The notes beneath the pieces are model-generated. The model had not been told where the DNA came from. It saw nothing but the letters and a program-made list of their open reading frames with translations, and did no database searches. A stretch of 25,701 nucleotides of DNA. Source: Chara braunii (Eukaryota; Streptophyta; Charophyceae; Charales; Characeae). Of this stretch, positions 9,413 through 18,569 are shown in pieces (positions within the stretch are counted from its first letter, which is position 1; every line of letters begins with the position of its first letter). Made by a program: the position numbers and the translations under genes. Where the stretch lies: the NCBI GenBank assembly GCA_003427395.1, contig BFEA01000687.1, forward strand, positions 673,645-699,345, written 5' to 3'.

Positions 9413-11010
9413 GGTCAGCCAACCCAACTTATGGATGTGACTGACCTGCCAGTTTATATGACTAGGCCACACCAACTTATGGTGCCCTAGCCTGGTAACA
9501 CAAATATACGTACGCATAAGATCAAACCACACCAACTTATGGTGTGACTTGTTTCTGCAAAACAACCGACATAAGGCGTATGATCGGGCCGCACCAACTT
9601 ATGGTGAGGCTGGTCAACCTGAACATTCGGCATACACATAGAACTGAACTTCCCAACTTATGGGGGTCAGCCTCTGCCTAACCAACGGCAAAAGACATAT
9701 GACTGGACACAACAACTTATGTTGTGCCCGACCAGCCCAAACAGTTACATACGGCGTAGAGCTACCCAACTTATGGATAGTCCAACCCAGCCTAGACAAA
9801 GCCACTTGCGCGAACGACCGAACAACCCCCAACTTATGCGTTCGCCCAACCATTCGCAATACAATCATGTTCAACTTTATGGACATAAGGCCTATAACTT
9901 ACCACAACAACTTATGTTGTGATAAGCCTCTATCTGAACAAATGACATAAGGCGTATAACCAGGGCGCACCAACTCATGGTGAGACCTGATCAACCTAAA
10001 CACTCGGCATACACAAAAGACTGAACCACCTCAACTTATAAGGGACTCAGCCTTTGCCTGAACAACGACAAAAGGCATATGACCAGACACAACAACTTAT
10101 ATTGTGCCTGGCCAGCCCATACAGTGACATATAACATATGACTAGGCTACCCAACTTATGGATAGTCTAGCCCTGCCTAAAACAACAACAAGCGCGTGTG
10201 ACCGAACAGCCGGCAACTTATGCGTTCGTCGAGCCTCCGCAACACAACTACATCAGATAAATAAGTTTCACAACCAATTTCTTCCTTCAGACGAGTGGTC
10301 AGGTCACCTCAACTCATGAGGATCCCCACCCAGATGCCAGTTATGTTTAGAAAGGGAAAAATATCCAAGCTTTATATAATTCTCTGCTTTGTGTTATCAA
10401 GGACATAAGACTGACTACCCAACTTATGGATGAGTCATCCTGCCCAAAGTTACCACACCATTTTATACTCTTAATCTTTTTTCCCCTCTGCTTTGTCTGC
10501 TACCGGCTTATATGGCTGGATCTCCCAACTTATGACGCCCAGCCTGCCACGAATATACATAATAGGTAATTGTATCACATTATATACTTTGATTCACTTT
10601 AATGATGACGGCTCATGACTTGACCACACCAACTTATGGTGTGAATAGTCTTGCCTGAACAATAAAGCATCAGACTGATTCACACCAACTTATGGTGTGG
10701 TCAGCCTCAGCCTAAACAATCGACATAAGGCGTATGACCAGACCTCACCAACTCATGGTGAGACTAGTCAGCCTAAACTTTCGGCATACACATAGGCTGA
10801 GCCTCCTCAACTTATAAGGAATCCTGCCTCTGCCTGAACAAACGACGAAAGACATATGACCATACACAACAACTTATGTTGTGTCTGACCAGCCTATACA
10901 GTCACATACATCATAGAACTAGGCTACCCAACTTATGGGTAGCCTAGCCTGCCAAATAACAAATAACACAAGTGCGAAAGACTGAACAGCCCCCAACTTA
11001 TGCGTTCGCC
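9413..11010. repeat. Array of about 25 stem-loops with constant AACTTAT loop
   Basis: The 7-mer AACTTAT occurs 21 times (starts at 9426, 9474, 9534, 9596, 9655, 9714, 9768, 9831, 9909, 10033, 10094, 10153, 10215, 10421, 10527, 10631, 10687, 10809, 10871, 10930 and 10995). AACTCAT occurs three times (9972, 10311, 10750), and one degenerate unit lies near 9873. Spacing is mostly 54-65 bp, widening to about 100 bp at 10215-10631. Most units are flanked by complementary arms: CACACC/GGTGTG (9528, 10625, 10681), CACAAC/GTTGTG (9708, 9903), ACACAAC/GTTGTGT (10864), CTCACC/GGTGAG (10744) and a perfect 11-bp stem at 10919-10929 with 10937-10947. Unit types recur in the same order in blocks at about 9528-9844, 9903-10228 and 10681-11008. 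No coding frame explains it. Confidence 0.85.
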
Positions 11011-11520
11011 CAACCTCCGCCACATAATCACATCTCTTGTGTTGTTTGAGTTCACTCCAATAATCTGATTTACATCAATACATAGTTGTTAATTTACTCT
11101 GCAAAACAATGTCCTGAAGTTAAACAAATAAAGAAGAACAGTTATCTTTTTCAGTCATACTTCCAGTCAGGCCAATAGCAATAGGATAATATAGTTGAAT
11201 GATAGGATCACACGCGTAAATCGAGGGTTATACCTGAGTGTTCCCTGCCTCCAGAACCCCGCATGGGCTCCGACAGAGCTCCCGCAATCGGTGGGGCAAC
11301 CTCCCACAGAGGCCTTGGCGCGGACCTACGGGTTGCAATCCCGCCTGCCGCCTTCCTCTCAGATCTAGACTAGACTTAGACTGAGAAGGGCAGAGAGAGA
11401 GGTTCCAGACGCTCGAGATACAAGAGTGGGATAACTCAACTCACAACGAGAGGGCCCTGAAATCTGGATGCGCCTGAGGGTCCCGCAATGATGGTCAATA
11501 GTGCTGCAGACGTAGCCGAG
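11011..11520. other. Unannotated flank of the stem-loop array
   Basis: The AACTTAT units stop after 11001. The sequence then turns AT-rich (to about 11220) and next GC-rich (11230-11400), with a short TCTAGAC/TAGAC tandem word near 11363-11382 and a GAGAGAGAG run near 11394. No gene was recognised. The abrupt composition change near 11220 could mark a mobile-element edge. Confidence 0.35.
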
Positions 11521-13380
11521 TCTCGATCCGAATGCTGAAGACCGACCCCCTGACTACCCTCCAAGTCACTGCGATACCCTTACGCAGGGTCTGCTCACTC
11601 CTCCAAGCCCACAACTGCGCGCAGCTACTGTACAGCAAGGTGCACAGCGAGACCCACCAGCGCACGTACAACAAAGTGTTGGGTACACCGCAAAGTAGCA
11701 CCGCAACAATCCTCAAATGCACAACAACACACAGCCTGTGTGTTGTGGCAACCTGGTCCAGTAGCAGTGGCGGTAGCTGTAACGGCCCTCACAGGATTGT
11801 TGCAGCAGCCTAGTAAGGCTCAACCATACACAGTCCGCAGTTGCAGCCTCCGAAAGATAGCAGCGATACAGCCTCCGCAACAACAACAGACAGCACGCGC
11901 AGCAGCAGCCCACAGTGGGAGCAGTGCCCTGCTTGGTAGTAGTGCCTGAATCCGTGCCCAGCACAGCAACAACGCCCGGCCTGTGTGTGGTGGCAGTCCG
12001 ATCTAGCAACAGCAATCCACCCACTGTGGCAGCAATCTGCTGGAAACGCAGCAGCCGTAACCCATCCAAAAAATCCGTTCACACTCCCAAACCACCGCAC
12101 TTCATCCAGTAGTCAGGACACATTTGCGCAGCCAGACGGGCCTTTCAAATAGAACACGCCCCCGTGCTCGCAGCCGAGCTCAACCTGGATGCTGCTTGCA
12201 CAGCGATTGGGGACGTAGCAGTATGATACTTTGTGGTTAAGGCAGCAATTCGCCTGATAAAAGGTCAGCCAACAGGACCCAATATCCAACAACACATGGG
12301 TGCTGCTGCAAGCTCAGTCCCCTCACAGTGACAGTCTACTGCCACCAACAACAGCCGACACCGGCCTTGCTGTTATAGCAGTCTGAGCTCACAATGGTAC
12401 CAGCGATCTCTTACGAGCTGCGCGACTCATTCATCGCCCCCTTCAGCGTCGCACCGGCCTGTGAGCAACGACAACCTCATTCGATAGCGCTGATAGCAAG
12501 GACACCGTAATTTTAGGCTGGCAACAGTCAGCGAGCACTCCGATTGTTGAACTCCCCGCAGCATCCAAATGCCAACTCCGCCCAGCGGCAAGAGTAGCGC
12601 TCGGTGTTACTCAGTCAAATACCTGCGCATAGTAATGGCATGTAGTAATCGAACCACACAGCACACCCCTCAACAACCTCCGTGGTAACCCGTAGTAATC
12701 TGCAGCGGTGCACACCTATGCGCAGTGTTGCTCAGTAGTAAGTTGAGGCAACACACAGCAATGTCTCCAAAACACAGTGTTTTTTTAAAACCAGTAGCCC
12801 CGCCTTTCAAAAACAATAGCGGTCCCACAGGGGTAGCAGCAGCCTGCACTGCAATGTACACAGCGAGGCACAGTCCCCTGCCCCACAGTAGCAACAGTCC
12901 CGGAGCCCCTTTAATTACATCAACCCGATTCTATCCCTGATAGCCCGTTGCTGCTGCAACGACGGCTATGTCGCTTACCGTCAACACTTAGCAGCAGAAA
13001 TAGTCCGTCCCCCGGCCGGGCAAGTGGCTGCAGTGGTTCTAGGTCCCCCAACATAGGCAATGACCGAGGACCAGCCACCGTAACATCGCTCCTCAGTATG
13101 GTGTTCGTAGCGACTATACAACAACAAGACGTCACAGTAGGTGCTCAGCTCCAGTCGTCACAGGGCCTGCTCAGCAACAAGTTTCATTGCGGTTAATGCC
13201 AACGCAGTAGATTTAGTTGTTGAAGATCATTCTGCAGCGCGCAGGGGGCGGCTCAACGCAGCAACACCCCACCAAGGGACCGTTCTGGTCGCAGCAGCCC
13301 AGCCCTTTGTTGTTTAAACCCTCAATTCGCCCAGACTATGGTATCCGCAACAGCGGAGCATAAACCATAGTAGCCCAGCC
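11521..13380. repeat. Degenerate CAG/CAA/TAG-rich tract
   Basis: The plus strand is strongly enriched in CAGCAG, CAACAAC, AGTAGCA and CAGTCC words, with no long open frame on either strand. Related segments recur, for example about 11730-11775 and 11967-12010, which share GCCTGTGTGT, GTGGCA and TAGCA(A/G). It resembles a decayed minisatellite or trinucleotide-derived region, not an expressed poly-Gln coding region, because TAG and TAA codons interrupt every frame. Confidence 0.45.
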
Positions 13381-13910
13381 TGCTACGTCCAGCCTCTCCG
13401 AGGCTGAGGTCGCCTCCATGATGTGTGGCTATGAGGGAGCAGTCCAATTGCCCCACCAACTGAGAGCAACTATGCGCCCACGCAGAAGCCAGACAAACTG
13501 CAGATCCGTGGTCACTTTAGGAGCAGCACATACTGACCATTACCGCTGCACCTATTTCACTATCCTACAACTGTGCAAATTGAACATGTACCCTCTGCTA
13601 GAGTGCGGAGAGATACATGGCTGCAATACTTATATTGCGTCTATTATTATGACCTCTATGCACGTGGTCAGGCCCCCAGGCCTAGGTTCAGTCGGCTTCC
13701 TCTCTCACTCGTCTCCCCCTTCCTTAGTGAGTCCGAGTGCACCTGACTGCCTTTACTGGTTGGTACATTCAGGAGGCGTCGGCATGGGTTGGAGGCGGAC
13801 ACAAGGAGCGCCAAGACGAGACTTATTATGATGGTCTCACCATGTCCCACTACCAAATATGTGAAGTAAGAATACACCTCCCGCTACAATCAGGGAGATG
13901 CAGTAATTTA
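13381..13910. other. Unannotated DNA upstream of the candidate exons
   Basis: A 137-codon plus-strand frame at 13418-13831 shows no recognisable domain, and overlapping frames on the other strand are equally open. I do not call a gene here. Confidence 0.35.
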
Positions 13911-13943
13911 TTTATTTATTATATGTATATATATATATATGTA
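13911..13943. repeat. AT-rich simple sequence
   Basis: ATTT units followed by a short TA run. Confidence 0.6.
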
Positions 13944-14108
13944 TTTTGTTGTTGCTGCGCACTCAGCGAAAGTCCATACCCGGCCCCACTCGCCCTCGTG
14001 GCTATGAGTGCATCCCGACCAGGTAAGTATCAGAACCTCCTCCACCTCTTCGACTCACACCCACGATCTCTCATTCCCTCCTTCTCTCTTTCTCCCTCTC
14101 TCTGACAG

Positions 14109-14253
14109 GATAAGCAAGGTGGAAATGGATCTTCGGCTGGAACACGGAGGAGTACATACTCTGCTTCTACGCCCCAATCCGGGCAAAATGAGAGCGAACC
14201 TTCTACTAGAACAGGGCAAGGTGCTCGGCCGTTGGACTCTTCACTCCTGCCAA
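14109..14253 (+). CDS. Candidate internal exon, product unknown
   Basis: A 145-bp block is bounded by spliceosomal-type signals. The preceding donor is CCAG|GTAAGTATC (GT at 14023-14024), giving an 86-bp intron with a long C/T tract ending CTCTCTGACAG (AG at 14107-14108). The block ends CCTGCCAA|GTAAGTATC (GT at 14254-14255). Joined to the upstream frame ending ...ECIPT, it reads R-I-S-K-V-E-M-D-L-R-L-E-H-G-G and ends T-L-H-S-C-Q in phase 0. A second frame (D-K-Q-G-G-N-G-S-S...) is also open through the block, so the reading frame is uncertain. Candidate downstream acceptors are at 14370 and 14664, and each gives only a short terminal extension before a stop. No family is recognised. The signals are seen; expression is inferred. 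Confidence 0.25.
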
Positions 14254-14711
14254 GTAAGTATCTCTTTCTTCCTCCTTTTCAATCCTACTTCTCCCTATCG
14301 ACCCTTCCTCCTCTGTCTCGTCACCCCTCTTGCTGCTCCATTCGGCTCCCCTTTCTTTGTTTCTCGTCAGTTACTTCGCCCTTTTTGTCGCTCTCTCGAT
14401 TCTTTCTTACTATGACCGCGCAACTTATACCGTAGATACCGCCTAATCCATTTATCCTACATAAAGCCCGACCTCGCCATTAGCTTCGCCCTACCTTGAA
14501 ACCCCCATGTAGCAACTTGTTTCGTTCAAATCGGCCAAGAAATGACCAAGATATTCAAAAAAAAATCTTTCGTCTCTCCTCTTCACTTCTTCTCCGACTC
14601 TGCCGCGCAACCCTTCTTCTCTACTACTTCCATCTTACTACTCTTCTACTAATTTTGCCCACAGATCTGAACTCGCCAGGGCTGAAAACCCCAGATTAGC
14701 CCCTTCCCACA

Positions 14712-14733
14712 CTCGATTCTATCAAGAATCGAG
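14712..14733. repeat. Perfect 9-bp hairpin
   Basis: CTCGATTCT (14712-14720) and AGAATCGAG (14725-14733) flank a 4-base loop. No poly-T terminator follows immediately. Role unknown. Confidence 0.5.
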
Positions 14734-15120
14734 CGGGATATCTGCTTTTTACTCCCGCCATATCTGCGTTCCCCAAACTCCGCGCAGCTATTTTCTTTCA
14801 CTCACCTTCTTTTTACTACTCCAACAGCAAGACTAACCTCACTAATGAGTTGGCCCTGGCCCAAACCTTCTAGTTAGAGCCTCCTCTCACTAGCTCCCGA
14901 TATCAGTTGAGTGCGGCTTGTATATGCCACTCCCACATGCCCTGGTCACTTCCGCCATCGTCTTTTGCCTCTAATGTTGAACGCACCTGGCACAGACCTG
15001 CGCCCATGTTCATTCGACCTTCAACTCACTCTTCTCTTCTTCTCGTGCCTCTTATCCCCTCCTTATCTTCACCTCGTCCTCTTCTTCATCTCCTCCTCTC
15101 ACGGAGGCTTTCTCCCTTAG

Positions 15121-15800
15121 ACAGCAGGTGACTACCGGCAGGATCAATCGTGGTGACGGGCGACAGCAAAAAGTGAAGCCTCCAGTCTCACCGCAACATA
15201 CTGAAAGTACTTCATCGGTTCCTGCCTTTTTTTATATGGAAATAACTACTAGGCCCGACTAATAATCTTCATCGGTACTGCTGGAAGTTCCAGCCCCACA
15301 TTCGCAGCCCGCTGGCCAGGCTTGGCCTACTACGCCTTTTGTGTCCTATGGGGTATACTCAGATTCGAGCCCCACATAGCAGGTCGTGCTAGGCAGATGG
15401 GACTGCAGTTTGCATCCTACCTCAGCTCCAGCTGCCCCGCGGGAAGTTTCAGAGGGAAATTAGCAGGTGAGTGGCCCGAATAGTCCTCCTCCCTATACTC
15501 CGGCCGGTAGGGCCTTTTGCAGGCCAGTATTACTGCGGGTCTTACCGCCGTACCCATGACCTCTTTTCCGCTCATGCCTTGACTACCACCTGTCGGGACA
15601 GCCTGCCGCAGCGCAAGCACTGCGGCAGCCTCTCACCAGTGCACTTTGTTGGACTGTGCCCACGACACAGTTCACCATCTTTCGGACTCCTAGGGGTCAC
15701 ACTGCTGTCCCCCTTTTTTTTAGATGGGACAAAAGCCCTGCCCGTCTGCAGAAATAGCAATTGACACTTGCTGGTCACACGGCGCTGCGCAAGAACTCTT
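15121..15800. other. Unannotated intergenic DNA
   Basis: No supportable gene. Both strands have short overlapping frames without domains. Confidence 0.4.
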
Positions 15801-15802
15801 CA

Positions 15803-15806
15803 TAAA

Positions 15807-15837
<31 letters not shown>

Positions 15838-15848
15838 AACAATAAAAA
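15803..15848. repeat. (ATA)n microsatellite
   Basis: Imperfect AAT trinucleotide run with a few AAAA and ACA interruptions. It lies in the downstream direction of the minus-strand tRNA-like segment at 16003-16120, so it could be that element's simple-sequence tail. Confidence 0.7.
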
Positions 15849-16002
15849 GGGACATTTGCGGTAACCTTCCGGTCTCTATTTTCGATATTTTGTAAGTGCA
15901 CTAGCTGCACCAGGCTACTGGTTGCCCCAAACCCAGTCCCGGCACCTACCCCTAGGCAATTTAACAATATTTGGTTTCACTCATCGAGTTTCATCATCCG
16001 GC

Positions 16003-16120
16003 TCAGAACTCGGGCCTGTGTTTCAACAGTCCAATGGTGTATCCACTGGGCTATTCCTGTTGGTTTACGGCCGGTCCTGAGACCGGATTGCGTCCCGTAG
16101 TGGGATTTAAAATTAAACAT
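16003..16120 (-). mobile_element. tRNA-like SINE segment, family Q, copy 1
   Basis: Read on the minus strand, it has an A-box-like TAGCCCAGTGG, then an anticodon-region-like GGACTGTTGAAACA and a B-box-like CCGAGTTCTGAGCC. This is the order and approximate spacing of a tRNA-derived polymerase III promoter. Related segments lie at 17768, 18209 and 18388. Oddly, three of the four have an A run about 100-125 bp away on the plus strand, which is the 5' side of the minus-strand promoter and not the expected tail position. A degenerate SINE family is likely; orientation is uncertain. Confidence 0.4.
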
Positions 16121-16129
16121 AAGAAGAAA

Positions 16130-16425
16130 AAAAAAAAAGACAATAAGTAAAACTCGGAAAATCTAAAAGAAACCGGAGTAGGAAAGGGGGACCGCTGATT
16201 CTTGGTCCACGACCCAGTCCTGCAGGCCGACAATCAGGGCTCCCCAACAAAAACCAAAAGGGATAGTCCCGAGGGACCCTCAACCCCTCGATCGTCCTCC
16301 GCTTCCTTATTGTTTCGCTGCTCCGCTGCTCCGCTGCTCTCCGGCAGCCTCGATCCCGGGATCCGCCTGGTAAAAACTCAGTGACGTAACCTATAGGGCT
16401 AAGCCCAAGCCTGAATTGGATGCGG
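16130..16425 (-). mobile_element. SINE-like element, family K, minus-strand copy
   Basis: The reverse complement aligns with 24080-24335 over about 300 bp. Shared blocks include TGGGCTTA, GGTTA(C/T)G, TTTTTA(A/C)C, CGAGGGGTT(A/G)AGGGT, GGGAC(C/T)ATCCC and TTGGTTTT. The 5' part is tRNA-like: a D-arm-like TTAGCCCTATAGGTTA, a TTT-containing loop and a B-box-like GGGATCGAGGCT, closest by eye to tRNA-Lys. The 3' end on the minus strand is a T run (16127-16138 as A on plus). A GCTGCTCC short repeat (about 16315-16339) is specific to this copy. No protein is needed to explain it. Confidence 0.5.
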
Positions 16426-17095
16426 GCTACCCTGTATATGAATTGCATGGTCAACCAGCCTGGGCCTGCCCTTCACCCCCGTGACCCCGCACACGTGCCG
16501 TGCTGGCCTATCCGCTCCACCCTGGCCTTGTAGGATCGTGCTCTTCTATCTCGAAGGTAGGTGTCGCCCAGCTCACTGCGTACGTTGCCTCTACGTGTCG
16601 CGATTGCGGCATGTGGCCTTCATAGCCTGCCGCAGCCGGCTTTCTATCCCCGCCTTGCCGGAAAAACCCCAACACTTGTCTCCACTAGACTCCATTCACA
16701 TTCCCTTCCCTCTCACTCCTTCGATGGCTCCGACCTCTGGGTAGTATTCAACTGAGCTCTGGTGTTCACATCCTCCTCACTGTGTAGTCTCAAAGGCGTC
16801 GTCTTTCAGTGAGTCAACGAAACCTCCCCACCGTAAACCTACTGACCAGCTCCATGTCGTCCGTGGCTTCGTCGGTGACCGAAGGACTGTGGTCCACGCG
16901 GCTTGGTTAAAAATTCCCACGGCTGCCGACGGCTAGCTACTTACGCACGCCCACAAAGTGCATGCTCACACACTCTCTAATCAACCTGAACACGCGTCTG
17001 CCATCTTTGACTTCCTAAAGTCAGTTGCGGCTGGCCGAACTATATGCCACCCTTCCAAGTATCATCCCGATCGCACCTCCTACGAGGTGTACCAA
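16426..17095. other. Unannotated intergenic DNA
   Basis: GC-rich and C-rich on the plus strand, with no supportable gene. Similarity to the plus-strand K copy may extend weakly to about 16500. Confidence 0.35.
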
Positions 17096-17104
17096 ACACG
17101 CACA

Positions 17105-17124
17105 ATTACCCTTGTAAGGGTAAT
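17105..17124. repeat. Palindrome ATTACCCTT/AAGGGTAAT
   Basis: A perfect 9-bp inverted repeat with a 2-base centre (GT). Its 16-bp core is the exact reverse complement of the palindrome at 23499-23514. It sits just upstream of AT-rich repeat copy C and could be an element boundary. Confidence 0.55.
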
Positions 17125-17640
17125 GGTGCCGACAACGGGCCGAACGTGGACCCAAAAAACAAATAAAAAAAATCAAACAAATCTGAAAAATATATATGTT
17201 ATGAAAAAAAATATATCAAATAAGAGTTGCCTTAGCATTACATCCAAATTCCTTGCCAAAAATTTGAAATAAAAATAAAATACGAAAAACAAATACTAAT
17301 AATAAAATTGTTTAGATCTCTTACTCAAGTGAAAACAAAAAGTAAAAGTGAAAAAAAAAATGGGCGAGCACGTTTTGACACCGCCATCTCTGGCGATTTT
17401 CAATTCTTATTTAGCTGACCCAAATAACGTGAAAATTTATAGGCCTATACCGCACGTCATAGAGAACTCACAGAAAAAACTTCAAAAATATATATATATT
17501 TTTAGGCCCCGAAATAATTTTTGGCGGAGGCCGAACGCCGTCGGGTTCGAACCCCATACAGGACCCCCAACGCCCGTATGTACGGAGGTCTGCCTGGGGA
17601 CCTCCGTACGTACGGGCTGGTAACCCTGATATATATATAT
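17125..17640. repeat. AT-rich dispersed repeat, copy C
   Basis: Same motif order as copies A and B: GGCCGAACGTGGACCC, AT-rich DNA, one GGGCGAGCACGTTTTGACAC module (about 17361), a CCCCGAAAT word (17506) and a GC-rich end. The GC-rich end holds a long hairpin pairing 17575-17590 with 17599-17614 (15 of 16 positions, the exception a G-T wobble), then a TA run. It lacks the first of the two internal modules, so it is about 200 bp shorter than copy A. It is closest in sequence to copy A. Confidence 0.6.
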
Positions 17641-17734
17641 ATATGAAACTCCGACGAAACAGTTTGTCACAGCCCCTCGTTTGTTGTCCTCTTCTCCCTC
17701 TCTGCCTACGGTTTACCGGGCAGTTCTATTTGAC

Positions 17735-17735
17735 G

Positions 17736-17768
<33 letters not shown>
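17735..17768. repeat. (TA)n microsatellite
   Basis: Alternating TA run with one GTA interruption, immediately before a family Q segment. Confidence 0.85.
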
Positions 17769-17880
17769 GTGGAATCGAACTCAAATTTGCGTTTCAACAG
17801 ATATTGGGAGTGTCATGAGGACACACGGACTGGAAGGGCGTTGTTAGCTTGAAGCCAACGAACAAGGGGAAAAAAAAAAA
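17768..17880 (-). mobile_element. tRNA-like SINE segment, family Q, copy 2
   Basis: Shares CGAACTC and TGTTTCAACAG-like words (here GCGTTTCAACAG) with the segment at 16003. A GCCAACGAACAAGGGG block follows, then an A run at 17869-17880. The A-box part is poorly preserved. Confidence 0.3.
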
Positions 17881-18208
17881 GAAACTAACTAAAAGTAAAA
17901 CGCTACAGGATGCGTGTCCAAGAGGCTAGGAGCTGTAGCTCCAAGCAAACGAGCCAGACGTCTGTTTTCACCGGCGTCATACCTCGTTGTTTTTAGGAAG
18001 TTCTTTTTTTTCGCTTTTCCTTTCTTTCTCGTTTTTCTTCTTCTTGTGAATCCACCCCCCGATTTGAGACGGTTGGAAACCTCGTAAGGCCACGAGGTAA
18101 CGCACCTTTCCCAATTTGAGGGGAAGATTCATTCTCATTCTGCACATTTAATGAGTAGTTGATCAGGGCTCACCTTTTGAAGTTGCACTCCCCCGCTGTA
18201 ATTGTATC

Positions 18209-18320
18209 TAGGCTCAAGCTCATGCCTGTATTTCATCAGTTCGGATTATGGGTGAATGTTATTGGTTGTATGCCAACGACCGACAATAGGGAATAAGAAA
18301 AGGGAAAAAAAAAAGAAGGG
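18209..18320 (-). mobile_element. tRNA-like SINE segment, family Q, copy 3
   Basis: Plus-strand words GGCTCAAGCTC, GCCTGTATTTCATCAG, TTGGTTGTATGCC and CCGACAATAGGG align in order with 16003-16120. An A-rich run follows at 18297-18320. On the minus strand the promoter-like order is the same as in copy 1, with several substitutions in both boxes. Confidence 0.35.
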
Positions 18321-18387
18321 AAAAGGGCAACAACAGTAGAGCGAGGATGAAATATCTAATTCGCATGTGTCTGTTGTTTGGTGTATC

Positions 18388-18430
18388 TGAATTCAAACTC
18401 GCGGTTCTATTTCAACAGTTCGTGGGGCAC
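18388..18430 (-). mobile_element. tRNA-like SINE fragment, family Q, copy 4
   Basis: A short match only: GAATTCAAACTCGCGGTTC then TATTTCAACAGTTCG. Similarity ends before the A-box region. It is followed by T-rich DNA, not the A run seen in the other three copies. Confidence 0.3.
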
Positions 18431-18491
18431 TAACGAGCCCCATATAAAAATCATGCAAGTTTTTTTTCTTTGCTTTTCTTGTTTTCCTGTT

Positions 18492-18502
18492 CCCCCCCCC
18501 CC

Positions 18503-18545
<43 letters not shown>

Positions 18546-18568
18546 CCCCCCCCCCCCCCCCCTTTTTT
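18492..18568. repeat. C19-T35-C17 homopyrimidine mirror tract
   Basis: A pure C run (18492-18510), a pure T run (18511-18545), a pure C run (18546-18562) and six Ts. The block is close to mirror-symmetric and wholly pyrimidine on the plus strand. Such tracts can form triplex (H-DNA), and the C/G runs i-motif or quadruplex. The exact lengths are unlikely to be accurate in a short-read assembly. Confidence 0.75.
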
Positions 18569-18569
18569 A

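Larger units (their letters stand above)
14023..15120 (+). other. Pyrimidine-rich tract
   Basis: The plus strand is strongly biased to C and T for over 1 kb (TCTCCCT, CTTCTC and CCTCCT words), interrupted by the candidate exon. This may reflect short introns with polypyrimidine tracts or simple-sequence decay. The bias makes chance acceptor-like sites common, which weakens the exon call. Confidence 0.5.

Noticed and set aside
9413-11010. CRISPR array
   Set aside because: The repeats are short loops with variable self-complementary arms and similar linkers, not constant repeats with unique spacers. The setting is eukaryotic and no cas gene is seen.
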